DNA of 64,000 nucleotides from the NCBI GenBank assembly GCA_019240525.1, contig JAFAYE010000001.1, positions 655,300 through 719,299 on the forward strand. Reading direction: 5' to 3'. The DNA is from Candidatus Eremiobacterota bacterium (GTDB lineage: Bacteria > Vulcanimicrobiota > Vulcanimicrobiia > Vulcanimicrobiales > Vulcanimicrobiaceae). The notes beneath the pieces were generated by a model. The model was not told where the DNA came from. It worked only from the letters and a program-made list of their open reading frames with translations, and searched no databases. Shown in pieces: positions 7,799-16,053 of this stretch (positions are counted from its first letter, which is position 1; the number at the start of each line of letters is the position of its first letter). The position numbers and the translations under genes are program-made.

Positions 7799-9221
7799 GG
7801 GCCTTGCAGGACCGTGCGAGCGCGGTAACGATGGCCGGAAGAAAATGGCGCCAGACGGGAAACTGGTTGTAGTTCCCGGCCGTAACCATAGCGGCGGCGT
7901 CGAGCGCCGGGACCACGATCATGAGTTGGCCGCCGTTGCCGCCGGCACTGAAGGCTTCGTACGGCGTTCCATCCACAGAGAGACGCGAGATATGCCAACC
8001 GTAGCCGTAACGATCGTTTTCGCCGGTCGGCGCCGAACGCGGAATCAACGATTGTGCGATCCAACGCGGATCCACGATCAAGCGTCCGCGCCATCGTCCG
8101 CGATCGAGCAGCAGCGCGCCGAACTTTAGAAAATCGCGCGGGCGGATATAATCGCCGCCGCCCATATAGGCTTGACCAACGGGCGGAGGCATCAGCCACA
8201 TTGCGTAGCGTTCGAACTGCATCGGCCGTGCGAAGCGGCGAGCAAAATATTGGTCGAGAGGCGTGCCCGTCGTCCCGTACACGATGGCTCCCAGGAGATT
8301 GATGCCGGCGGTACAGTAGCGCGCAATAGTTCCCGGCTCGGCCACCATCGGCAAATCGAGTGTATAGCGGTACCAATCGGTTCCCCGCGGCTGACTCTGC
8401 ATGGTCTCCTCGTTGCCAGGTGACGAATCGTCGTTATCGTCGCACGCCAGACCCGATGACATCGTCATGAGATCTGCCACGGTGATATGCCGTTTGCGTG
8501 GGCCGTCGTTGCTGACCCTCGCGTACTGCGGAAGCAGCGAGAGCACACGGGTTCGCGGCGAGAACGCGCCGGTATCTTCAATGGCCCTTCCGACCATCAA
8601 TGTCGTCACGCTCTTTCCGGCCGACCGGACGTCGTGCAGCCGAGCGGGGCTAAACCCGTAGAAGTACTGATCGACGACCAGTCGTCCGTGACGCTCGATC
8701 GAGATGCTTTGAACGTACGGCGACCGCAGCGAGGGCGTGCGGAGCGCCACGATACGATTCATCACCGTTGCGATCGGCGCCACACGCATGCCTACGTCGG
8801 ACAATCGTCCGACCGGCCATCCGTCCGCACCCGCCGTTGGTTCGCGATAGGTCCACGAGGTTGTGGGCGATGGATAAAACCACCGGAAGTCTTGCGGTAG
8901 AGCGCGATGAAAACGTAATGGTGGGCCGTCGACGAGCGTGGGGAATATTAGCGTGCCGCCCTCCAGGCGCCCCTCAATATCGGCGCGCCCGAGCGCCCTA
9001 AGCGTGACCGCGCTCGCCGCCACGCCTACAGCTCGAAGCTTAATGAAGGCGCCGGCGTTGTACTCGGGATTGCGCACGAACGCCGTGACGCGGCCGCCGC
9101 GCGATTTGCCCACGACTAGAAAGTAGTGTTCGGTAAACGACGGCGGCTCCGGCGCCCAGCGCCGGTCGATGATCGCGGGGCGCGAGGCCGCCCAAACTCC
9201 AACGAGGGAAACTGCCAGCAT
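7788..9221 (-). CDS. Serine hydrolase, beta-lactamase class C / PBP family, exported
   Basis: This 477-residue protein from ATG 9221 begins with a hydrophobic signal-like segment (MLAVSLVGVWAA). An N-terminal region of about 140 residues has the look of a beta-rich accessory domain. The catalytic serine hydrolase domain follows: S200-A-G-K203 is the SxxK motif, Y302-C-T replaces the usual Tyr-x-Asn, and GGNGG near the end takes the place of the KTG/HxG strand. Members are esterases, D-amino-acid amidases or carboxypeptidases more often than true beta-lactamases. A GTG 54 nt further upstream is an alternative start. It is divergent from the winged-helix regulator gene. Confidence 0.85.
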   Translation of the reverse strand: MLAVSLVGVWAASRPAIIDRRWAPEPPSFTEHYFLVVGKSRGGRVTAFVRNPEYNAGAFIKLRAVGVAASAVTLRALGRADIEGRLEGGTLIFPTLVDGPPLRFHRALPQDFRWFYPSPTTSWTYREPTAGADGWPVGRLSDVGMRVAPIATVMNRIVALRTPSLRSPYVQSISIERHGRLVVDQYFYGFSPARLHDVRSAGKSVTTLMVGRAIEDTGAFSPRTRVLSLLPQYARVSNDGPRKRHITVADLMTMSSGLACDDNDDSSPGNEETMQSQPRGTDWYRYTLDLPMVAEPGTIARYCTAGINLLGAIVYGTTGTPLDQYFARRFARPMQFERYAMWLMPPPVGQAYMGGGDYIRPRDFLKFGALLLDRGRWRGRLIVDPRWIAQSLIPRSAPTGENDRYGYGWHISRLSVDGTPYEAFSAGGNGGQLMIVVPALDAAAMVTAGNYNQFPVWRHFLPAIVTALARSCKALSR

Positions 9222-9289
9222 ATCTGAAGATTCGCTCTTCTTCAGCCCGCGTGTCCTCAAGATTCTCTCAATCACTGCGTAGGTGTTAT

Positions 9290-10615
9290 ATGATCTCTCG
9301 CTTCGGTGCGTTTGAACTCGACACGGCTTCGATGACGCTGCGCGCGGCGGGCCGGCCGGTTAGCTTGCCCAAGAAAGCGGTCGAGTTGCTTGCGGCGCTT
9401 GCCGGTCGTCGCGGCGAGGTCGTCACCAAGTCCGAGCTCATGGAAATGCTCTGGCCCGAGGGCTTCGTCGAAGAGGCCAATCTATCGCAGTACGTGTATT
9501 TGCTGCGCCAAGCGTTCGAGCGGTACGACGTGCGAGATGTCATCGAGACGTATCCCCGACGCGGCTACTGCTTTACCCCGCCGGCGCCGCTACCCGAGCG
9601 AGCCGGCTTTCAAAGGGCAGCGCTCACTTTGGCGATGTTGCTCGTGCTGCTCTTCGTCGGTGGTTCCGCGCGAAGCGTGACGCCACAGTTTCTGCCGAGC
9701 GCCGAGGCCCGCCAAGCGTACTCGCTGGGCCGCTATTTTTGGAACCTGCGCTCCGTGGACGGCATGCAGCGCAGTGTCCGCTATTTTCGCCGCGTTATCA
9801 CGCTCGCTCCGCGCAGTGCACTCGGCTACGCCGCGTTAGCGAATGCCTACACCGAGCTTGCCGACCTCGAAGGGCCGTGTCATCAGTGGGGACGCTGGAA
9901 ATCGTTGGCGACGGTGCTGGCATCACGCGCATTAGCGGTCGACGCTACTTCGGCGGAAGCGCACGTCGCCTACGCGATGGCGACGCGCGTTTTTGAGAAC
10001 GACAACGGGACGGCAGATCGCGAACTGCGCACGGCGCTGCGACTCGATCCGAACAATGCCCTCGCCAACGAGTGGTACGGCAATTATTTGATCGCGCAGG
10101 GAAAGACCGCCGACGGAGTAACTCGCCTGCAGTTTGCCGCGAGCAAAGAACCGATTTCAACCGCGACGTACGCGTGGCTTGCCCGAGGGTACTACTACGA
10201 GCGGCGTTACGACGATGCGCGACGCTATGCGCTAGCCGCCCTCGCGCTGCAGCCCACTCGCCTTGAAACCACCGTACTCGCCGGTCTCATCGAAGAAGCG
10301 CGACGAAACTATCCACAAGCGTTGCATTATTTCGAAGACGCCTCTCGGCTCGGACTCAGCTCAGCCGATACCGAGGCATTGGTTGACGGAATCTACGCGG
10401 CGACAGGCCGGCGCATGCGCGCGCTGCTTTCGCTGCAGCGCATCGCGGGCAGACCACTCGACTGCTACGAATCGCGCGACGTCGCGATCGGTTTTCTTTT
10501 GGCCGACGATGCCCCGGCCGCGCGCGCCGTCTTGTCACGCATCCGCTATGCCACTCCGCTCGATCGCGACCTAACCGTTCAGGACCCCCACATCCGTTCG
10601 CTGATCACGACGTAA
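9290..10615 (+). CDS. CadC-like winged-helix regulator with TM segment and TPR domain
   Basis: This 441-residue membrane-bound regulator has an OmpR/PhoB-type DNA-binding domain at residues 1-95 (SLPKKAVELLAALAGRRGEV, ELMEMLWPEG, VETYPRRGYCF-type wing). One transmembrane helix follows (about 105-125, LTLAMLLVLLFVGG). The C-terminal 300 residues are TPR-like helical repeats (AYSLGRYFWNLR, NEWYGNYLIAQGK, ALAALALQPTRLET). This architecture follows CadC/ToxR regulators, in which the outer domain senses a signal and the tethered DNA-binding domain activates genes. ATG 9290 has AGGTG upstream. It probably controls the divergent serine hydrolase (inference). Confidence 0.85.
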   Translation: MISRFGAFELDTASMTLRAAGRPVSLPKKAVELLAALAGRRGEVVTKSELMEMLWPEGFVEEANLSQYVYLLRQAFERYDVRDVIETYPRRGYCFTPPAPLPERAGFQRAALTLAMLLVLLFVGGSARSVTPQFLPSAEARQAYSLGRYFWNLRSVDGMQRSVRYFRRVITLAPRSALGYAALANAYTELADLEGPCHQWGRWKSLATVLASRALAVDATSAEAHVAYAMATRVFENDNGTADRELRTALRLDPNNALANEWYGNYLIAQGKTADGVTRLQFAASKEPISTATYAWLARGYYYERRYDDARRYALAALALQPTRLETTVLAGLIEEARRNYPQALHYFEDASRLGLSSADTEALVDGIYAATGRRMRALLSLQRIAGRPLDCYESRDVAIGFLLADDAPAARAVLSRIRYATPLDRDLTVQDPHIRSLITT

Positions 10616-11533
10616 CGTCTCGACGACTCGTTTGAGGCCACACGTGATTTCCAGCCATCCGCGCCGGACGTCGTCAAAAGTGGGGCTATCGGCGCTGAAA
10701 TCATCGTGAACGAGCGTCACCCGGCATACTTCGCCCAGTGGTGTAATTCGCCACGTAACACGAGAAGGGGGCTCGGTAACCGCATTGGTGTTCCAGCGGT
10801 TCCTGAAGGAATAGCGCAATAAGAATGGTCGGTCGACCTCGAGCAACTCCCCCTCGATGACGGCGGTTCCATCGGCCTCGCGATATTCGATAGGTGCACC
10901 GGTTTCCCAACGATCTACATGAACCAATTGCGGAAAGTACTGTGATGTGAGCGCGCCCTCGGTTAACGCTTGCCAGATCGGCTCGGGCGGCCCGGCAATG
11001 TAGATCTCGTATACCAGGCCTCGCCCTCTCACGGGCAGGTCGGTAAGAAGGTCCGCACGCGCCTCGTCGTCGTCACTCCAATCCGCGTGTAATTCCGAAT
11101 CGTTCTCTAATAGCGTCTGCAGACCGGACAATATATAGTTCCAACCCCGGCGCACGAGCCGATACGTTTTTGTTGGGGAAGCGAAGCCGCTATGAACGAG
11201 CGTCACCCGACAGCCGGACTCGGCCGGTTCGATCGTCCACCTTACCGTCGAGGGCGGGTCGCTCGCAAGTTCGGGATCCGCTTCATCAGCGGCATGAGCC
11301 CATGTATACGCCAGCACATGCGGCGGATCGAATTCCATCACGCGGCCGTGAACCGACAGCGTTCCGTTCCTGAAGAACCTGACGGGAGCGCCGACCCGCC
11401 ACTCCGAGACAACAGTAGTATTGTACCAATAGCGCTCGGTTAAGTCCCCGCGGGTCAAAGCATCCCAGATTGCGTCAGCGGGGGCGTGGATTTCGCTTTC
11501 GTATACGTGCTGTAGCTCTTGTCCGCTCGTCAT
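10571..11533 (-). CDS. Tandem SRPBCC (AHSA1/START-like) protein
   Basis: This 320-residue cytoplasmic protein has two SRPBCC domains in tandem. Domain 1 (about 8-150) has HAPADAIWDALTRGDLTERYW and domain 2 (170-310) has AGPPEPIWQALTEGALTSQYF. Each ends with CRVTLVHxxF followed by RRGW and a C-terminal helix. The fold makes a hydrophobic pocket, and members include Aha1-like and polyketide-cyclase-like proteins. The start overlaps the ArsR gene by 59 nt and has GAGG upstream; ArsR-SRPBCC pairs are a common operon. The last 45 nt overlap the end of the convergent regulator gene. The double domain is longer than the usual 150-residue partner. Confidence 0.9.
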   Translation of the reverse strand: MTSGQELQHVYESEIHAPADAIWDALTRGDLTERYWYNTTVVSEWRVGAPVRFFRNGTLSVHGRVMEFDPPHVLAYTWAHAADEADPELASDPPSTVRWTIEPAESGCRVTLVHSGFASPTKTYRLVRRGWNYILSGLQTLLENDSELHADWSDDDEARADLLTDLPVRGRGLVYEIYIAGPPEPIWQALTEGALTSQYFPQLVHVDRWETGAPIEYREADGTAVIEGELLEVDRPFLLRYSFRNRWNTNAVTEPPSRVTWRITPLGEVCRVTLVHDDFSADSPTFDDVRRGWLEITCGLKRVVETLRRDQRTDVGVLNG

Positions 11534-11843
11534 GCTCTGCCTCTTCGACTCTCCGTTTCAGTGCGATGAGTGCGCTCGCCGTCCCCCGGCGATATTTGCT
11601 CACCCAGCGTTCGTAGAGTTCTTGGATAGGGATCGGATTCAAGTAGTGGCGTCGTTCACGGCCGTTCTTTTGGGAAACCACCAGATGCGCATCTTCAAGC
11701 ACGCGAAGGTGTTTCATCACTCCGAATCGCGTCATCTCGAGCCGCCCACATAACTCGCCGAGCGTCTGTCCATCGCGTTTGAACAGCGCGTCCAAGAGCG
11801 TCCGGCGACTCACGTCGGCCAACGCCTTAAAAACGTCGTCCAC
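11475..11843 (-). CDS. ArsR-family winged-helix repressor
   Basis: This 122-residue ArsR-type repressor has a winged helix (VFKALADVSRRTLLDALFKR, LGELCGRLEMTRFGVMKHLR, VVSQKNGRERRHYLNP) and no metal-binding cysteines in the usual alpha-3 position, so it is not a classical metal sensor. The N-terminal 'DDVFKALADxSRRTLLDAL' form is typical of ArsR proteins co-transcribed with SRPBCC genes. GTG 11843 is chosen because the -10 box ends 8 nt upstream, which puts the transcript start at or next to it; TTG 11849 is the alternative. It probably represses its own promoter through the palindrome listed next. Confidence 0.9.
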   Translation of the reverse strand: MDDVFKALADVSRRTLLDALFKRDGQTLGELCGRLEMTRFGVMKHLRVLEDAHLVVSQKNGRERRHYLNPIPIQELYERWVSKYRRGTASALIALKRRVEEAEHDERTRATARIRKRNPRPR

Positions 11844-11851
11844 TGCCAAGG

Positions 11852-11881
11852 ATTATACGTGACCATCTGGTAACGTGTCAA
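11852..11881 (-). promoter_or_regulatory. Consensus promoter with palindromic operator for arsR-SRPBCC
   Basis: On the minus strand TTGACA (11881-11876) and TATAAT (11857-11852), both perfect consensus, are 18 nt apart. The spacer itself is an 18-bp near-palindrome, CGTTACCA-GA-TGGTCACG, with one mismatch. Bound repressor would occlude both boxes. The start codon follows 8 nt after the -10 box. Confidence 0.85.
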
Positions 11882-11885
11882 GCAC

Positions 11886-12158
11886 ATGGCGACGTTCATG
11901 GTTATCGAGCGGTTCAAATGCGGCTCGCTCGAGCAGGTCGGTCAGCGTTTTCTGAAACTCGGTAGATTGCTCCCCGCCGACGTAACAGTCGTCGCGAGTT
12001 GGATGGCGGCGTCGGGGGAAACGTGCTATCAGCTGATGACTGCGCCCAGCGTGAACGCGCTCATGTCGTGGACTTGTGCGTGGCACGACTTGGTTGACTT
12101 TGAGATCACGCCGGTCGTGACGTCAGACGCGTTCTGGGCCTCCCGCGCTTCTTCGTGA
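11886..12158 (+). CDS. DUF3303-like small protein
   Basis: This 90-residue soluble protein matches the pattern of DUF3303 proteins: an opening strand FMVIERFKCG, a helix ending GRLLP, VVASWMAASGETCYQLM, then WTCAWHDLVDFEITPVVTS. The family has a ferredoxin-like fold and no known activity. It is divergent from arsR with a 42-nt gap, so the palindrome there may influence both. No clear ribosome-binding site is visible. Confidence 0.8.
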   Translation: MATFMVIERFKCGSLEQVGQRFLKLGRLLPADVTVVASWMAASGETCYQLMTAPSVNALMSWTCAWHDLVDFEITPVVTSDAFWASRASS

Positions 12159-12247
12159 ATCCGAGGCCGCGCGTTAGTCCGGCGCGGTCCGCATGAACGG
12201 CAATGCGCACGGATGCGCCTAATATGCCATAAGGTCTTTTGCGGCCA

Positions 12248-13141
12248 CTACGGTTCCACGTTTGAACTCGTTGCCGAGGAAATCACGGTGCGCGAAGATT
12301 CCCTCCTCTTCGTGAAACCGACGAGACAGCCGCCTCTTGGTGCTAACCACGCGCGTCCGGCCGCGAGATCGAGTGTGAGGTTCCAGTCGTTCAAGAAGCG
12401 TGCACCGATGTCGCCGTCCATGATCAGGTCGCGTGTTCGCGTCGGACCGGAAACGACTATGCCGTTTGCAAGCTTGAACGAGTACGGTTCTGGGGAGGCC
12501 ACGTCGGTTTTCAGCCCGAGCAGCGGCGCGATGTGATCGCCGACGACTAGCGACCCACCGTTGCCGCTGTCGAGTTCCATCCATGCGATGCCGTCCGGCG
12601 TCGGGACCGCGCCATCGACCGAAAGAGCAACCCCTTCGGCATCGCGCACGATGCGTATGGGAAGCGGTTGGGCGGAGATGATACGCTGCGCGAGACTATC
12701 CCGCGATTCTACGATTATGCAGCCGCGCGGTACGATGGTTATTGCTAATCCGGCGAACGCATCCAGACCGATCGCACCATCGATATGCGGAGCATTGGCG
12801 CCGATAAGATCGCCCACGTCTAACGTTATCGCTGAAGGCAGGCTTACGGTGATCCCATTTGCCGCAAGCACGAGATTGTCACAATGCGGATAACCGGCGC
12901 GCTCGCCGCTCATCCGGAAGCCCGTAATCCTGCCCCACGGCCTACATTTGATGCGTCGGGCGAAATCCGAACCGATGGCGCTCACGCCTTCTCCCGTGTC
13001 GAATAAGAACGTACCGTGCACGCCATCAATGGTCGCATCGATCGTTTCCTGTTGCTTTAGGTACGGTCGTAACGGCAGGATGGCTTTCGGTTGGCTCGCT
13101 CCTACGTTTGCGGCTAAGATGAGCGCCAAAAGTTGGATCAT
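12248..13141 (-). CDS. Retropepsin-like aspartyl protease, exported
   Basis: This 297-residue protein has a signal peptide (residues 1-16) and two lobes. Lobe 1 carries the catalytic motif FLFDTGEG (Asp48), and lobe 2 has the related but altered ELDSGNGGSLV (Asp191). GAIGLDAF and MDGDIGARFLNDWNLTLDL are the 'hydrophobic-hydrophobic-Gly' strands typical of the family. Two lobes in one chain resemble pepsin-type or duplicated retropepsin proteins, with an active site formed by both. Its ATG directly follows the TAA of the upstream gene (TAAATG), so it is the last gene of a four-gene exported-protein operon. Confidence 0.8.
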   Translation of the reverse strand: MIQLLALILAANVGASQPKAILPLRPYLKQQETIDATIDGVHGTFLFDTGEGVSAIGSDFARRIKCRPWGRITGFRMSGERAGYPHCDNLVLAANGITVSLPSAITLDVGDLIGANAPHIDGAIGLDAFAGLAITIVPRGCIIVESRDSLAQRIISAQPLPIRIVRDAEGVALSVDGAVPTPDGIAWMELDSGNGGSLVVGDHIAPLLGLKTDVASPEPYSFKLANGIVVSGPTRTRDLIMDGDIGARFLNDWNLTLDLAAGRAWLAPRGGCLVGFTKRRESSRTVISSATSSNVEP

Positions 13142-14359
13142 TTAGTACGAGAACGACTGTAGCTGCGCCGCGTTCGCGGTCGTCACATAGCCGATCCGCA
13201 GCTGCGGGTTGACGGCGACATAGGCGAAGACTGCAGCCGACGCGTTCTCGAAGTCAAAGCCCGAGATGGATTCCAGCAAGTTACCCTTCTCGTTGTACAC
13301 GTAGATCGACGCGGTGTTCAAAAGGCTGCCGGCCGGCTGCGTGACGATGAACAGGTGATTGAGCTCGTCTACGGCCACGGCGCCGCCGCCGCTGCCCTCG
13401 CCGATTCCGTTGGGCATGTTTTCGGCGAACCCCGTCTTCGTCGTGAGGTTAATGAACTCGACGTCGGAGTCTTCGCTCGTCGTGGTACACATCATGTGCG
13501 TCGTTGAATCGACGGCGCCGCCCATGACGGATCCGCTACCGAGGGCGGGCGAGACCACGCTGTGCTTTCCACTCGATTGTTCGTACAGGTCGAATGACGG
13601 CGCTTCGAACGGATTGTACAGACCGTTGACGTAGAGTTGCACGGGCACGATCGCTTCATTGGCGGCGGTATCCTGCATGACGAGATAGGGAGGCTGGTAG
13701 ACTTGGTGCGGGGTTAAACGAGGTGGCTTCATAAACGTATCTTTGGCGACGTCCGAACCGATCAGCTCAAGTTTACCGCCCTTGCTGCGATGGATGTCTC
13801 GGTCGGCCATTATAAGGTTTGCCGACGTATCCTGGTTGACGGCAACCCACCCTTCACTGGGATTCACCAGCAGGTCTTTGCGATGCGCCGGAGTCCAATG
13901 CCCCGTGACCCGCGCTTTTGCAATGGGACTCACGGTGGGGAAGGTATCGTAGCGCTGAAATCCTTGGTAGTGGAAATTGAGATCGTCCACCAGCGCGACG
14001 TCGTTGGCCAGAATACGCAGCACGATATACTGCCGCGTGATGCTACCGCTTCCGCCGTTCTGAAAAGAACCCATCTTAATGATCTTTGCCGTTTTCAGAT
14101 CAAAGGTTTCCAAACGCGTTCCGTTCTTGTAACCGGCCGACAGCAGACCGATGCCTTCGCTTTGATCGACGTCCCATCCGGTTATCGTTCCGCTCGCGGC
14201 TGCGGTCAGCACCGGTCCGAGGGCCCCGCGCGTTCCGCTTACGACGTGGCTGCGGCTCGCCGATGACGCGCTTTGAGAAGCATCCGGCGCGAACTGCGAT
14301 CCTGCGCTCGTGCCGCAGCCGGCGAGGATTGCCACTGTCGCGATTGCTAGCGCGCGCAT
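13142..14359 (-). CDS. Lipoprotein, beta-propeller-like, unknown function
   Basis: This 405-residue protein has a lipoprotein signal (LAGC, Cys15) and a low-complexity Ser/Ala linker. A beta-rich body follows, with recurring strands such as GGAVAVDELNHLFIVTQ, GGAVDSTTHMMCTTT and VAVNPQLRIGYVTTA, suggesting a propeller-like fold. I recognise no catalytic motif. It starts immediately after the stop of the upstream gene (TAGATG) and its stop abuts the protease start, so translation of the three is probably linked. It is likely anchored at the outer face of a membrane. Confidence 0.65.
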   Translation of the reverse strand: MRALAIATVAILAGCGTSAGSQFAPDASQSASSASRSHVVSGTRGALGPVLTAAASGTITGWDVDQSEGIGLLSAGYKNGTRLETFDLKTAKIIKMGSFQNGGSGSITRQYIVLRILANDVALVDDLNFHYQGFQRYDTFPTVSPIAKARVTGHWTPAHRKDLLVNPSEGWVAVNQDTSANLIMADRDIHRSKGGKLELIGSDVAKDTFMKPPRLTPHQVYQPPYLVMQDTAANEAIVPVQLYVNGLYNPFEAPSFDLYEQSSGKHSVVSPALGSGSVMGGAVDSTTHMMCTTTSEDSDVEFINLTTKTGFAENMPNGIGEGSGGGAVAVDELNHLFIVTQPAGSLLNTASIYVYNEKGNLLESISGFDFENASAAVFAYVAVNPQLRIGYVTTANAAQLQSFSY

Positions 14360-14803
14360 CTAGCAACCACCCTTTGTGCCAAACACCAAACGGCCTGAGT
14401 CGGAGTTCTCTCCGCCATAGACTTGTTCGAAGACACCACTGCCGACGTTTCCGTTGTTGGCGGGCGCTATGAAGAGAAGGCCGGCGTTTTGAGACCCGCC
14501 CTCCTGTTGTATCGTAGCAATGAGAATGTGATTGATAATGAAAAACGTTCCGAACGGTTGGTTACTGCCGTTGCCGGTCAGTGACGCCGAGCCGGCGTTT
14601 CTTCCCGTCTCTTTCAAGGTGAGGCAATAGGTGCCATTGCCGCGCGGCGCCTTGCTTATCGTTACCGGCCAACTGCCGCTGTAGCTGACGCGACCATCCA
14701 TAATAAACGTGGGAACTATGCCGTGCGCCACGGCAGCGCTGCCGAGAACCGCGAGCGCAACGGTTGTGGCGACGACACTCGAAACTGCTGGAAGAAATCT
14801 CAT
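14360..14803 (-). CDS. Small exported protein, unknown function
   Basis: This 147-residue protein has a signal peptide (MRFLPAVSSVVATTVALAVL, cleavage near AHG). The mature domain is about 120 residues and beta-rich (RVSYSGSWPVTIS, TYCLTLKET, ILIATIQQEGG) with two cysteines, YCL and a C-terminal GGC, that could form a disulphide. AAGGAG lies 9 nt before the ATG, and a longer start is therefore rejected. It is the second gene of the operon. No family is recognised. Confidence 0.65.
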   Translation of the reverse strand: MRFLPAVSSVVATTVALAVLGSAAVAHGIVPTFIMDGRVSYSGSWPVTISKAPRGNGTYCLTLKETGRNAGSASLTGNGSNQPFGTFFIINHILIATIQQEGGSQNAGLLFIAPANNGNVGSGVFEQVYGGENSDSGRLVFGTKGGC

Positions 14804-14835
14804 ACGTGGATGCTCCTTATTGATTCTCAAAGTTG

Positions 14836-15867
14836 TCATGGGAACTGCTGATTGGGGTAGATCGCGACGCCCTGCACGAGCTGTCGCGAAGGAAAGTGGA
14901 AGGTCTTGAGGAGGCGTCCTCCCGGATACGTGTATGCTTGCGCCGCGTCGAGGGAGTAATCGGCCGTGAAGAGGCGTTTGCTCCCTACGGTAAACGCAAA
15001 CGTCGTCGGTTGAATCGATCGCCTAAGGTGTAACATGGCCGGCGCTCCGAGATCGTTATGCTTTGGCGCGCCGTACGTATAGATGTTTCCACCGGTGCCG
15101 CCGGGCGTCACATAATTGTCGATCGCGATTTTGCCGGAGCTCGTCACTTGGACGCTCCCGGCTTCGCCGTTGTCGATTTGGTTCGACGTCTGCAGTTGCG
15201 TAATCGAGGTACCGTGCAGGCCCCCGCGTATCTCGCCGATCGTGACGTTTTCGCTCCTGTCGCCCGGTCCGGCTACGCCGAGATGGCTTCGCGGAGCTTC
15301 AGAAGTTTGGATGTTGTCGAGGAAGAGATTACCGTGCTTATCGAACGCGCAGTATCTCGGTTGTTGAAAGTTCGGAGATGAAATGATGCTTGTCGGACTG
15401 GTCGCGCCGGCGGCGTATAAGACCACATCTCCGTTACCGGACGCCGTCGACAGATTCGCTACCGCGAGATTACCGCTAGCGTCTACGGCGACGTCGAGGG
15501 GTGAGGCACCGGCTTCGTCGCTTATTACCGTGGGTGTGCCCGTGTAGGGAGGCGCGAAGACAAGGATGTTGGGGGCGCCCAGATTCGCAACATATAAGTC
15601 TCCCGATCGATCGACGGCCAGACCTTGCGGAACGTTGAGATCGTCGGTCAAGGTCGAGACGATATCGCCTTTGGAGTTCAAAACGTAGACTGCGCTGGGG
15701 TTCGAGCCCGAAATGAATATGGTTGTGTTTTCGGTCCGCGCGCCGCTCGCGTCGCGTTGCGGAGCGTTGGGTGTCATGGTTCCGGGCGCCCCCGCGGAAC
15801 AGGCCGCCAGCAGCGCGCATGCGACGGCTGGGCCAAGGCGGCGTCTAATTTTCGAGGTGACGTGCAT
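14836..15867 (-). CDS. NHL-type beta-propeller lipoprotein
   Basis: This 343-residue lipoprotein (LAAC, Cys23) has NHL/SMP-30-like propeller repeats: AVYVLNSKGDIVSTL, LNVPQGLAVDRSGDLYVANL, PLDVAVDASGNLAVANL and QPRYCAFDKHGNLFLDN, each a 'xGxLYVAN' blade strand. Such proteins bind surfaces or ligands, and catalytic members need metal ligands that I cannot identify here. CAGGAG lies ahead of the ATG. It heads the four-gene minus-strand operon and is divergent from the HTH/helical-repeat regulator gene. A similar lipoprotein is encoded at 36974. Confidence 0.75.
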   Translation of the reverse strand: MHVTSKIRRRLGPAVACALLAACSAGAPGTMTPNAPQRDASGARTENTTIFISGSNPSAVYVLNSKGDIVSTLTDDLNVPQGLAVDRSGDLYVANLGAPNILVFAPPYTGTPTVISDEAGASPLDVAVDASGNLAVANLSTASGNGDVVLYAAGATSPTSIISSPNFQQPRYCAFDKHGNLFLDNIQTSEAPRSHLGVAGPGDRSENVTIGEIRGGLHGTSITQLQTSNQIDNGEAGSVQVTSSGKIAIDNYVTPGGTGGNIYTYGAPKHNDLGAPAMLHLRRSIQPTTFAFTVGSKRLFTADYSLDAAQAYTYPGGRLLKTFHFPSRQLVQGVAIYPNQQFP

Positions 15868-16053
15868 GGAATGCTCCTGAGAAAATAGGGATGCGGTCGG
15901 TACCGTCGTGTTCTGTAATAGTGTGCAAAAAGTATGAAGAAACTTTAAAAGGCACCACTCTTCGGCTCGTCGTTTTTCTCATTTCTTTGAGAATTCACAC
16001 CGGGCGGCGCCGCAGCAAAGGTCTTGAACGAACCTGCCAGAAATCGCGCGGGA

